A program made the translations under genes and the position numbers. Under the pieces are notes generated by a model. It was given only the letters and a program-made list of their open reading frames with translations, was not told the origin of the DNA and did no database searches. A stretch of DNA of 64,000 nucleotides from a virus. Where the stretch lies: IMG/VR virus record IMGVR_UViG_3300019888_000005, positions 1 to 64,000 of that record; one strand, written 5' to 3'. Below, piece after piece: positions 8,993 through 16,934 of the stretch (positions are counted from its first letter, which is position 1; every line of letters starts with the position of its first letter).

Positions 8993-8993
8993 A
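8983..8993 (+). repeat. Right copy of 11-bp direct repeat flanking the HNH element
   Basis: This second copy of ACGTACTTGAA is followed by GTAA, so in the tail-gene frame it again reads Thr-Tyr-Leu-Lys-stop. It could be the original 3' end of the invaded gene, or a target duplication made on insertion. Confidence 0.6.
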
Positions 8994-9067
8994 GTAATAT
9001 GTGAAGCGGTCCCAGACGTTTGGACCGACATAAGCTGGGGATCGCGACCTTGGAAAACGTCAGACAG

Positions 9068-9104
9068 CCCCCGAGGAGTTTCCCGACATCTCGGGGGTTG
9101 TTTT
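9068..9104 (+). terminator. Rho-independent terminator between converging gene blocks
   Basis: CCCCCGAG (9068-9075) and CTCGGGGG (9090-9097) form an 8-bp GC-rich stem with a 14-nt loop, followed by TTGTTTT. It lies between the rightward tail genes and the leftward helicase/HNH genes, where transcription from both sides should stop. Confidence 0.8.
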
Positions 9105-9108
9105 ACTC

Positions 9109-9639
9109 CTACGCACGTCGTTTTCGATTGCAAGGTCCGCAACTGGGACGTAGGTTTTCCGGGCGGTTGTCGTGTCGTACTCCGTTGACGTGATCGGCGT
9201 GCAGTGTGTCCCAGTCGATAGTGATGCCACACACCCAACAGGAGTGGGGGCCTGGACCGATGGTGTCGTAGAGCACCATTCGGTTCTCGCGTACGGTGCC
9301 AGCCGTTGTGGTCATTGGGTGGTTGTATTGCATCGTGAGGATGACGTATCCATCACTGTCGAGGTAGCGACCCACAGCTGGCCTGTTGCCATCCCTGAGT
9401 CCTTTTCGACTCTGAGAGAGACGGTCTTTCATCTGTTGAGATTTCGGTTTCCCGAGATGGATTTCGGAAAGTTTAGCTCTGTGATCTTCGCTGAGGGGGA
9501 CGCCTCGTTTGGCTTCTGATATCTTTTTTCGAGTTTCCTCTGTGATGACTCTCCCTCTGAGAGCCTCAGACTTTCTTCTCTTACTCTCGTCGCTCTGTTG
9601 ATGGCGACCGCAGGTGCATGTCGGAGAGCACTTAGCCAC
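9109..9639 (-). CDS. HNH homing endonuclease with NUMOD3-like repeats
   Basis: The likely start is the GTG at 9639, preceded by AGGA, giving 176 residues; the frame stays open further upstream inside the helicase gene. The protein begins with the zinc motif KCSPTCTCGRH, shared with the HNH gene at 8423. NUMOD3-like DNA-binding repeats follow (RRKSEALRGR, RKKISEAKRG, RAKLSEIHLGK). It ends in an HNH core (HSCWVCGITIDWDTLHADHVNG, then ENLRPSCGPCN). It overlaps the last codons of the helicase gene and was probably inserted at that 3' end. Confidence 0.88.
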   Translation of the reverse strand: MAKCSPTCTCGRHQQSDESKRRKSEALRGRVITEETRKKISEAKRGVPLSEDHRAKLSEIHLGKPKSQQMKDRLSQSRKGLRDGNRPAVGRYLDSDGYVILTMQYNHPMTTTAGTVRENRMVLYDTIGPGPHSCWVCGITIDWDTLHADHVNGVRHDNRPENLRPSCGPCNRKRRA

Positions 9640-11479
9640 GGTGATTCCTGAATAGTCCTTGAGCGAAAACGACTTCTGAAGTTCTTGAAAGTGTTTCGTG
9701 GGTTCCTTGAGTGGACGCCGAGAGTGCCATTCGTTCTTGATTGATCTTCCAGATACGTTCTTCGACAGAATCCTCGACCACATAGATGTAGCTGGTCAGA
9801 CCTTCCAGGTAGGAGTCGGCCCTGTCGATCCGGTCGTTTCTTTGCATCAAGGTGTCGTAGTCGTAGGGGCATTCGACATTGATCACGAAGCGTGCGTTCT
9901 GGAAATTAAGGCCGGAGGCTCCTGCGTCTGATGACAAAAATACAGTGATTTCGGGGCTTGACTTGAAACTATCTTGAGCGGTTTGGGCATCCTTATCACT
10001 CATGCCGGTCCCATAATGAGTGACGTATCGTATACCCCTCTCATGAAAGACCTTGGCAAGTAAAAAAAGACATAGATATGTGTAGTGCGTAAAGACGATG
10101 ACCTGGTCGCCCTGCTCGCGGATGTCCTCGATTTTGTCGCAGACCATTTCGAATTTGCTGGATGGCGCGTCGATGAGTCTGGGGTAGGTCTGTACGATTC
10201 GCTGCGCCACCTCGGACTCCGAATACCGAAGGGCGGCGGGGGTATTGCAGGCGTAGCGGATGCAGTTGTAGTGGGCGACGAACGAGAAGTCGTTTTCGAT
10301 CTGTGTCGACATCTCGGCGTCGTCAAGGATCAGACTGATGAGCTTACGTTCCTCCGGTGAGTGCTGGACCGGGATCATCAGGGTCTGCATTCCTTTGAAG
10401 AACTCGCGAACGCCGGGGTCGGTCTTGCGTACGGCTTGAGTCTTCGCAGAGACGCGATGGCGAACTTCGGTCAGTTCGCTCTTGTTCCAGACGTAGTTGT
10501 GCAGAATGACTCCGGGTCGAAGTTGGTAGTCCTCGATGCGGGTGCAGTAGCGTGCCACGAAGTCCTTGCGCGTGCCCAAAGGGTTCTTGCCGAGCAGTTC
10601 GAAGATGTTGTGATAGCGCAAGGGCGAGGCTTTGACGATGCTGGCAGACATGGGCCAGACCAGAGACTTCTCGGTGGCGCGCAACAACACGTCAATCGCC
10701 TTGCGGGCGCGGGTGGCATCGTTCTCGCCCCGGACGATTTTCTGGACCTCGTCGAAGACGAACAGCACGCGCTTGCCTGTCACCTTGCGCTGGAGTTCCT
10801 CGGCGTCGAAGTGCGCCTTCTCGTAGTTGAGCACGAGGCAGGGCGCTTCGCTGTCGTCGTAGCGTCGCTGTCGGCGGGTTTTGGTCCCCTCGATGACCTC
10901 GGCCTCCATTCCTGTCAGAGCTGTCACTTGGCGGGACATGTTGATGCGCAGTCGTCGGAGGGTAAAGAACAGGCACAGGTCGATCTCGTCGCGGTTGACG
11001 AGCAGCTCTTGCATTCCGGCAGCGGCAGCTACCGATTTCCCCGTTCCTGTACCCCAGTTGAAGAAGAACCCGTTGACCTTCGCGCGCCCACCACGGGCGT
11101 CGAATGCGCGTCGTAGTGAGAATTGCTGGAAGGGGTGGAGGCCGTCCGGAAGGATGAGACCGTCCACCTTGAGCGGTTCTGCCCAACGCACGAATTGCTC
11201 GATGATGGGTGCGGCGGAGGGCAGTGCGACGACGTTCCAACCTTCGTCCAATAGCTGATTGGTGAGCACGTCGAGCATGAACAGCTCGGACAGTATGCAG
11301 TAGGGAGACAGGAAGCGGGAGTGCTCGTGGACGAACTCCTCCAGCAGCTCCGTAGGGAACACCTGGAACAGCAACTCGCCGGGGTAGTCATCGGACCCCT
11401 CTACGAGACACACTCGCTCCCCGGCGCGAATCGCGGGAACGATGGCACCTACGTTGTCGATGACACTCGGTAGGCTCAT
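9632..11479 (-). CDS. SNF2/superfamily 2 DNA helicase
   Basis: A 615-residue superfamily 2 ATPase of the SNF2 type. Walker A (GTGTGKS, residues 143-149) follows HPFQQFSLRRAF, a Q-motif-like segment. The DEAH-like box is VFDEVQKI. The second RecA lobe shows DQVIVFTHYTYL, then FLSSDAGASGLNFQ and QRNDRIDRAD (motifs V and VI). Such enzymes use ATP to remodel or translocate on DNA during replication or repair. This is the only non-HNH leftward gene in the window. The minus-strand sequence TATAGT ends 6 nt before the ATG and there is no ribosome site, so the transcript may be leaderless. Confidence 0.87.
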   Translation of the reverse strand: MSLPSVIDNVGAIVPAIRAGERVCLVEGSDDYPGELLFQVFPTELLEEFVHEHSRFLSPYCILSELFMLDVLTNQLLDEGWNVVALPSAAPIIEQFVRWAEPLKVDGLILPDGLHPFQQFSLRRAFDARGGRAKVNGFFFNWGTGTGKSVAAAAGMQELLVNRDEIDLCLFFTLRRLRINMSRQVTALTGMEAEVIEGTKTRRQRRYDDSEAPCLVLNYEKAHFDAEELQRKVTGKRVLFVFDEVQKIVRGENDATRARKAIDVLLRATEKSLVWPMSASIVKASPLRYHNIFELLGKNPLGTRKDFVARYCTRIEDYQLRPGVILHNYVWNKSELTEVRHRVSAKTQAVRKTDPGVREFFKGMQTLMIPVQHSPEERKLISLILDDAEMSTQIENDFSFVAHYNCIRYACNTPAALRYSESEVAQRIVQTYPRLIDAPSSKFEMVCDKIEDIREQGDQVIVFTHYTYLCLFLLAKVFHERGIRYVTHYGTGMSDKDAQTAQDSFKSSPEITVFLSSDAGASGLNFQNARFVINVECPYDYDTLMQRNDRIDRADSYLEGLTSYIYVVEDSVEERIWKINQERMALSASTQGTHETLSRTSEVVFAQGLFRNHRG

Positions 11480-11533
11480 GGAGTTACTATACGGTCGGAA
11501 GCGTTAACACTACGGTGTCTGAGGAGGCCCAAA

Positions 11534-11914
11534 GTGCGGGTCAAGGACGAGCAACAGTGGTCGATGCAGTGTGTAGTCTTCGATCAGGGAGAGACAGGTA
11601 AACAGTTCAGAAAATATTTGACCTTCTGGGTGGACACTGCCGAGCGGATCATGGACGAATCTGTGGAGCCGATGACTCCGCATGTGGCGCTCAGCGAGGC
11701 GCTGGCGGTCACCGAAGAGAACATCGGCAACATGGATGCAGCGGCATTCCTGGGGCAGATGTTGGCATTTATTATCTCCAACTGGGTGCATGGTGAGGAG
11801 CTTGCTCATGCCATGAGCAACATCGAACTCAAGATCGTAGCCGACGCGGTGCAGGACCACACTGCGCAGATGCAGGCGATGGCGGGTGAGTCCGTGGAAT
11901 CGTCTGCGCCATAA
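11534..11914 (+). CDS. Hypothetical protein, first gene of the replication block
   Basis: A 126-residue acidic, mostly helical protein, not recognised. The GTG start has GAGGAGG about 7 nt upstream. The gene is divergent from the helicase with only 54 bases between them, so both promoters must lie in that gap. The Met-rich C-terminal half looks like a helical bundle. Confidence 0.65.
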   Translation: MRVKDEQQWSMQCVVFDQGETGKQFRKYLTFWVDTAERIMDESVEPMTPHVALSEALAVTEENIGNMDAAAFLGQMLAFIISNWVHGEELAHAMSNIELKIVADAVQDHTAQMQAMAGESVESSAP

Positions 11915-11927
11915 GGACTTTGATCAC

Positions 11928-11961
11928 TATACTTGCGAGTAGCGCTGTGATGACGCGCTAC
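11928..11961 (+). promoter_or_regulatory. Possible -10 box followed by a 7-bp inverted repeat
   Basis: TATACT (11928-11933) is followed by GTAGCGC (11939-11945) and its exact complement GCGCTAC (11955-11961) around a 9-nt loop. The repeat lies where a transcript from this box would begin, ahead of the gene at 11997. It could be an operator or a leader hairpin. No -35 box was recognised. Confidence 0.35.
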
Positions 11962-11996
11962 CTGTGCAGTAACCCCAAACCAGGAGGATGCTTCTG

Positions 11997-12716
11997 ATGG
12001 CTGGAACCCAAATCGTCAATCGAGACGACCTGCTCGCGTACATTGCGGCGGGTGGCAGCTACACCGACGCACTGTCGCGGGTGCTCGGTGACGAGGATAA
12101 AAAAGTAGCTGCCAAGAATAAAAAATCAACAGTTGCCAGTCGTAAGGCGGAGTTGGCCAAGGCCGTCTCCGAGTACGACGTCGAGGTCCTGATGGACCTG
12201 CAAGTGAAGATGCAGAATTACGTCGACAGCATCGTTCGGCTGTCGATGGATTCGCCTCGTTCGTTGACCCACCAGGAAGCCCTGGAGTTGATGGTCGAGC
12301 ATGAGGACTATCGGAAGATCAACGAGTTCTTGGCCGCACGGCGAGAGGCCATTCGTACGCTGGTCTTCGCCAGCATCGACGCGGAGAATGCAGCCAAGGG
12401 ACTGGACCCCGACAGTCACGGCGGTCAGATTCTGGTGCCCGAGCTGGGCAAGAAGTTTGCCAAGGAGGGTGCAGGGTACAAACCCCCATCCTTGGACGTC
12501 AACGCATTGCGCCTGATGCTGGGCCCCGAGGATGCTGCCAAGGTGTTCGAGGAAGAGGTCATCCCAGCGCAGACCGTCCAGGTGCTCAGCGAGGAGAAGC
12601 TCATGCAGCTCGCCGCCGAGAAACCTGACGTCATGGAGACCATTCGCGCGGCCCTCATCCCCGGAGCGGTGAAGACTCCGAGGTTCACCGTTCCGGATTA
12701 CACACTGGGGAGCTAA
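11997..12716 (+). CDS. Hypothetical protein, replication block
   Basis: A 239-residue soluble protein of unknown family, helical and charged, with a Lys-rich stretch near residue 35. The ATG at 11997 lies 10 nt after AGGAGG. The in-frame ATG at 11988 abuts that ribosome site and is unlikely. It precedes an HTH protein and a 5' nuclease, so a role in replication or its control is plausible but unproven. Confidence 0.7.
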   Translation: MAGTQIVNRDDLLAYIAAGGSYTDALSRVLGDEDKKVAAKNKKSTVASRKAELAKAVSEYDVEVLMDLQVKMQNYVDSIVRLSMDSPRSLTHQEALELMVEHEDYRKINEFLAARREAIRTLVFASIDAENAAKGLDPDSHGGQILVPELGKKFAKEGAGYKPPSLDVNALRLMLGPEDAAKVFEEEVIPAQTVQVLSEEKLMQLAAEKPDVMETIRAALIPGAVKTPRFTVPDYTLGS

Positions 12717-12720
12717 GGCA

Positions 12721-13074
12721 ATGTCCGGTACTGGGTACAGTCCGGCACTGGAGAAGATCTTGCGAGAGGCGGGCGTCACCGAGGTGGTGTACACCACTGG
12801 TGAAATGGCCAAGGTGTTCGGCAAGTCACGCCAGTGGGTGATCGTAACGATGCGCCGTGGCATGTTGTTGAACAAGGACGAACAACCCATTCAGCCTCGT
12901 CAGGAAGACGGTCAGTACTTGTGGAGTGCCGAGGACATCAAGTGGATCGCTGTCGCGCGTTACCGTAGACGCAAGATGTCGATGGATGAACTCAAGCGCG
13001 TCATACGGAGATTGGTCACCGACACCGGGGCCATCGACCGGAAGTACTTGATCGAAGGGAGCACCGATGAATAG
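12721..13074 (+). CDS. Small helix-turn-helix DNA-binding protein
   Basis: A 117-residue protein. VVYTTGEMAKVFGKSRQWVIVTMRRGML has the shape of a MerR/excisionase-type winged helix (start of the domain, then recognition helix). The next part (YLWSAEDIKWIAVARYRRRKMSMDELKRVI) looks like the MerR wing and dimer helix. It may regulate the replication operon or act as an accessory protein. It overlaps the 5' nuclease gene by 8 bases. Confidence 0.65.
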   Translation: MSGTGYSPALEKILREAGVTEVVYTTGEMAKVFGKSRQWVIVTMRRGMLLNKDEQPIQPRQEDGQYLWSAEDIKWIAVARYRRRKMSMDELKRVIRRLVTDTGAIDRKYLIEGSTDE

Positions 13075-13984
13075 GTGCGTCGTTGTGGACGGCACCAACG
13101 TCATGTACAGAAGTTACTTCGCGATGGCCAACAGCAACCTCTCGGCCAACAGCTCGCCTTCCGGTGCATTGTTCGGCACCATCGTTGCTCTGCGCACCTA
13201 TTTGCGCGAGTTACAGCCCACGCACATGGTGTGGTTCTTCGACAACGGCAAGAGCGCCCTACGGCTGGGAATGCGTGAGGACTACAAGGGACATCGCAAG
13301 TACAGCGCCGTTGAGGTCGCTTCGGACCCGGCGACCGATATCCCGCCACAGCTGGAAGCGTTCGAAGACTTTCTTGACACCTTGGGGATCAAGCATTACG
13401 ACGAGCGCGGAGTGGAAGCCGACGATCTCATCGCTCAGGTTGCGCATCGTTGGGATGCGGAGGGTTGCGAATTGGTCATCGTGTCCGGTGACCACGACAT
13501 GCTTCAGTTGGTCAATGACCACGTGCTGGTGTTTCGTCCTGGAGAACAGGGCGGGAATGGAGGTAGTAAGGGGCTCAAGAACAGAGTGAACGGCAGGCTG
13601 TATCACCGACGCGACGTTGTGGAGAAGTATGGACTGGAACCCGAGCAACTTGCACAGATGTGGGCACTGACCGGAGACGTTGGCGACAACATCATCGGCA
13701 TTCCCGGTGTCGGACCCAAGACGGCAGCGAAGTGGATTGTCAAACATGGCAGCCTTCAGAAGACGCTCTCTGCGGAGCCGAAGTGCGAGGGCTTCGAGCG
13801 TCAGTGCTATGTCAACTGGCAGATGATCAATCTGGATGGATCGGTAGGCAATGTCGCCTTCGACATGAGTGACTGCCAGGTCGTTCCACCCGACCGTGCC
13901 GCTCGGTACCGGGCATTGGACTTTCTGAGGGAGTGGGAAATGCGTACGGTTGCCGAAGATTTCGGCTCGGGAGAACCGTGGTGA
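13067..13984 (+). CDS. 5'-3' exonuclease (FEN/T5 D15 family)
   Basis: A 305-residue flap nuclease that removes RNA primers and 5' flaps. The acidic active-site motifs occur in order: VVVDGTNVMYRSYF near the N-terminus, DYKGHR, GVEADDLIA, IVSGDHDMLQLV, then the helix-hairpin-helix GIPGVGPKTAAKWI after TGDVGDN. Its length matches phage stand-alone 5' nucleases, which lack the polymerase part of Pol I. The ATG overlaps the end of the previous gene. Confidence 0.93.
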   Translation: MNRCVVVDGTNVMYRSYFAMANSNLSANSSPSGALFGTIVALRTYLRELQPTHMVWFFDNGKSALRLGMREDYKGHRKYSAVEVASDPATDIPPQLEAFEDFLDTLGIKHYDERGVEADDLIAQVAHRWDAEGCELVIVSGDHDMLQLVNDHVLVFRPGEQGGNGGSKGLKNRVNGRLYHRRDVVEKYGLEPEQLAQMWALTGDVGDNIIGIPGVGPKTAAKWIVKHGSLQKTLSAEPKCEGFERQCYVNWQMINLDGSVGNVAFDMSDCQVVPPDRAARYRALDFLREWEMRTVAEDFGSGEPW

Positions 13985-14046
13985 GTCGAGTGCGAGATAG
14001 GCTTCATGGAGCCGCGACCCGTCACGCCGGACGTAGAGGAACACCA

Positions 14047-14397
14047 ATGCCTGAGCAAGTGCCATCGCATTTGGACCTGGAGATGCACGACAATCAGTTG
14101 TTTCAGAGGTTTATCGCCAATCGGGTCAGCAAGGAACGCGAGTTCGTCTTTTCCACCTCCTCCAACGACTACACAGGTTTCGTGACAGGGCTGGACAGTA
14201 CGCATCTGCAATTGACGACGACGGATGGATTGCGGGCGGTGCTGTTGCAACGGCCCAACATCGACGGAATCGAAGAGACCGGTCGCACGCTGGAGGAGTT
14301 GGACCCAGAGACTCAAGAGAAGGTCAGGGAGTTCAGTGCCTTGTTCTTTCGCATCGTGGTACGGGAGATGTCGAGAAACAAAATAAGTAGCGGTTGA
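14047..14397 (+). CDS. Small protein with possible Sm/LSM-like fold
   Basis: A 116-residue protein with ATG after AGAGGA. Residues 20-70 read as a short helix, then strands FVFSTSSNDYTGFVTGLD and HLQLTTTDGLRAVLL with a turn and NIDGI. That layout (helix, bent strands, conserved Asp and Gly, final short strand) resembles Sm/Hfq RNA-binding proteins. This rests on pattern reading alone. The C-terminal tail is helical and basic. It lies between a 5' nuclease and helicase-loading genes. Confidence 0.6.
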   Translation: MPEQVPSHLDLEMHDNQLFQRFIANRVSKEREFVFSTSSNDYTGFVTGLDSTHLQLTTTDGLRAVLLQRPNIDGIEETGRTLEELDPETQEKVREFSALFFRIVVREMSRNKISSG

Positions 14398-14426
14398 CAA
14401 ATCTCTCTCCGACCAAAGGGAAGTAA

Positions 14427-14840
14427 GTGTCTGAGTTGTTGGCGACAAACGATCCCATTGAGCAGCTGATGGGCAAATCGGTCGAGAAAATGGTGGCGGC
14501 AGAGCTGGTCACCTATATGAAAACGTATCTGAACGAGCGTTACGAGATCGACCTCCCCGTCGAGGGAATTGTCGAAAGAAAGACTCTGGAGAGCTTTCAG
14601 CGACGCTATGGACAGGCGAAGGCCGGTCGCATAGTGCAGTGGGTGATGCTGAGGCGTGGGGGGCGCAAGGACGGGGCGTACATCACTCCATCGGCGTTCT
14701 GCCTGGCTATGAAGTGGTGGACCGATCAGGTTTACTTGGAGATACAGCAAGAGCAGCAGCGCGAGGAAAATCGATTACCGGGGCAGGAGGAGATGGATCG
14801 CCGGTTCTTCGATATGCGGAGACTCAAGGACATGCTTTGA
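14427..14840 (+). CDS. Hypothetical protein preceding the helicase loader
   Basis: A 137-residue helical, charged protein. It starts at GTG 14427 and its stop overlaps the ATG of the DnaC-like gene (TGATG), implying co-translation. No family recognised. By position it may help load the helicase or bind DNA at forks. Confidence 0.7.
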   Translation: MSELLATNDPIEQLMGKSVEKMVAAELVTYMKTYLNERYEIDLPVEGIVERKTLESFQRRYGQAKAGRIVQWVMLRRGGRKDGAYITPSAFCLAMKWWTDQVYLEIQQEQQREENRLPGQEEMDRRFFDMRRLKDML

Positions 14841-15628
14841 TGAGGCGAAACATCGCTACCTGGTATCTCACCGACGACGAGGCTGCCCGTCTCTATCGCG
14901 AACACCCCCAGCTCAAGGCGTCTGCCGACAAGTTCTGTCCCACGTGCAACACGACCGGAAAATATACCTGGAAGGGCGAGGAGCACCGGTGTGACTGCGT
15001 CATGCAGCTCCAGCTCCACAAGCATTACCTGGCAGCCGGTATCGGTGTGGCGTATCAGCGATTGTCCTGGGAGGACTTCGAGGGAGACCCTGACCTCAAG
15101 GTCGACATCGAGATCTACCTCTCTCGCTATGAGCACTTCATCGGCAAGGGCGTGGGATTGTTGTTGTGGGGTGACTACGGTACTGGCAAGACCTTCGCTG
15201 CTACGCTACTGTTGAAGGAGCTAGTAAAACTTGGATACCGTTGCTACTCAACAACATTCGCGTCGATGGTCGAGATGTTCACAGCGGGGTGGAAGTCGGT
15301 CGACGACCAGAGATTCTTCCAGCAAAAAATCATGTATTCCGATGTGCTGCTGCTGGACGAACTGGGTCGAAGCATGAAGACCAAGACCAAGTTGGCCGAG
15401 TCAACGTTCGACGATGTGCTGCGTAGCAGAACGAATTCCGGACGTCCGACGTTCGTCACCACCAACCAGACGACGGTGGAGTTGAGCGAGGGTTATGGTG
15501 GGGCGATCATGTCTCTGCTTTCGGAACGCTCGATCCAGTTCCAGGTCAAGGGGCGCGATTATCGGCCTGAGGCCAATGAGCGAATGATGAGAGAGGTCAT
15601 GGGCGGGGAGTCCCGTCCAATCTTCTGA
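14840..15628 (+). CDS. DnaC-like replicative helicase loader ATPase
   Basis: A 262-residue AAA+ ATPase of the DnaC/IstB type. An N-terminal zinc-ribbon-like segment (FCPTCN... HRCDC, residues about 33-54) precedes Walker A GDYGTGKT (about 111-118), Walker B VLLLDELG and sensor-1 FVTTNQT. It would deposit the phage DnaB-like helicase encoded immediately downstream onto DNA. The ATG at 14840 is set by the TGATG junction; a longer frame upstream is antisense-type noise. Confidence 0.88.
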   Translation: MRRNIATWYLTDDEAARLYREHPQLKASADKFCPTCNTTGKYTWKGEEHRCDCVMQLQLHKHYLAAGIGVAYQRLSWEDFEGDPDLKVDIEIYLSRYEHFIGKGVGLLLWGDYGTGKTFAATLLLKELVKLGYRCYSTTFASMVEMFTAGWKSVDDQRFFQQKIMYSDVLLLDELGRSMKTKTKLAESTFDDVLRSRTNSGRPTFVTTNQTTVELSEGYGGAIMSLLSERSIQFQVKGRDYRPEANERMMREVMGGESRPIF

Positions 15629-15671
15629 CCTTCCTTTTCGACCTTGAAAGACAACGAAGGCGCGAGGGTTA

Positions 15672-16934
15672 GTGAGCTTTGATCTGGAGCTGGCGCTCCT
15701 GGGCAAGTTGGTGGACGCGGACTCTGTTCTCGCATGTTGGGACCAGGGTCTCCGCGCCGAGGTCCTGGAAGATCCGTTCCATCAGGAAATATTCTCCTTC
15801 GTCATTGAGTATTGGATGAGAGAAGGGATGGCGCTTGCTCCCACGGAACAGGTTGTGCGCTACGAGTTTTCCACCTATGAACCCCAACGCACCGAGGAGT
15901 CGTTGACGTGGCTGATCGACAAGCTCAAGACGCGCTACGTCACCAATCGGCTTCAGGAGTTGATGCGTTCGGCAGCCGGAACGTCGGTGGACGATCCGGT
16001 GTCTTCGCTGGAGACGCTCTACATCGGTTCCTGGGAGGCCAAGCAAGTCACCGCCCCACGGCACAACCGAGTGAACGTGGCCACGACCATCGACTCTCGG
16101 CGTCGGCGGTATTCCGAACGGCAGCAACAACAATCGTTGTCCGGTGCCCCCTTGGGCCTGGCCGAGGTCGACGAGCACACCAACGGCACGTTGCCAGGAG
16201 AGCTGGCGGTGGTGGCGGGCTACGCCAAGACGGGTAAGAGTTTCACTCTGGTCAACGCTGCGGTGCAGGCGCGCAAGGCGGGCTATACACCGTGTCTGTT
16301 CACGCTGGAGCAGGCCATTCCCGAGTTCGAGGACCGCATCGACTGCCTGGCTTCGGGTGTGGGCTACGGGAAGATGCAGCGCGGAGAGCTGACGATGACC
16401 GAGGTGCGGCGGTTGCACACCACCCAGGAGGAAATGGCGGCGTTCGGCCCGTTGCATCTGGAGCGACCAGGGCGTGGAGAACGCAGCGTAGTCAACTTGG
16501 TCAATCGGGCACGTCAGATCGGATCGGATTACCTCATCATCGACCAGCTGTCGTGGCTGGAAACGGCGGGACGGTATCGGGAGCGCCGCGACGAGTATCG
16601 CGAGTTGATATACGACCTCAAGGAAGAAATATCTCGTGCCAGTTCGGGAGAGTTGCCTTGCCTCATGGCAGTGCAATACAACCGTCAGGCCGTCAGCACG
16701 CGTGGGGAACGTGGTGGGCTGCACAACATTGCCAACGCTGCCGACATCGAGCAGGCGGTGGATATCGCCTACGGGCTGTGGCGCAACCGAGAGACCAGGG
16801 CGAACAACTCCATGGTTCTTGATGTGTTGGGTTCGCGGCGAAGTGATGTCCAGAGTTGGATGCTCGGCTGGGTGTTGGATCAGGAGAGCAGGATCTTCGT
16901 GCGCGAGGTCTTCACCGAGGATGGTGTGGCATGA
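15672..16934 (+). CDS. DnaB-like replicative DNA helicase
   Basis: A 420-residue hexameric helicase of the DnaB family. The N-terminal helical domain is followed by a RecA-type core: Walker A GYAKTGKS near residue 185, CLFTLEQ, Walker B LIIDQLSWL, and the late PCLMAVQYNRQ and ADIEQAVD segments. It unwinds the phage fork together with the primase, whose ATG overlaps its stop codon. It is somewhat shorter than cellular DnaB, as usual for phage versions. The GTG start is preceded by GAGGG. Confidence 0.9.
   Translation: MSFDLELALLGKLVDADSVLACWDQGLRAEVLEDPFHQEIFSFVIEYWMREGMALAPTEQVVRYEFSTYEPQRTEESLTWLIDKLKTRYVTNRLQELMRSAAGTSVDDPVSSLETLYIGSWEAKQVTAPRHNRVNVATTIDSRRRRYSERQQQQSLSGAPLGLAEVDEHTNGTLPGELAVVAGYAKTGKSFTLVNAAVQARKAGYTPCLFTLEQAIPEFEDRIDCLASGVGYGKMQRGELTMTEVRRLHTTQEEMAAFGPLHLERPGRGERSVVNLVNRARQIGSDYLIIDQLSWLETAGRYRERRDEYRELIYDLKEEISRASSGELPCLMAVQYNRQAVSTRGERGGLHNIANAADIEQAVDIAYGLWRNRETRANNSMVLDVLGSRRSDVQSWMLGWVLDQESRIFVREVFTEDGVA

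Noticed and set aside
10361-11116. A 251-codon rightward frame within the helicase
   Set aside because: Shadow of the leftward helicase gene with complete SF2 motifs.
11988-11996. ATG at 11988 as start of the replication-block gene
   Set aside because: It directly abuts the AGGAGG ribosome site, leaving no spacer; ATG 11997 has a normal one.
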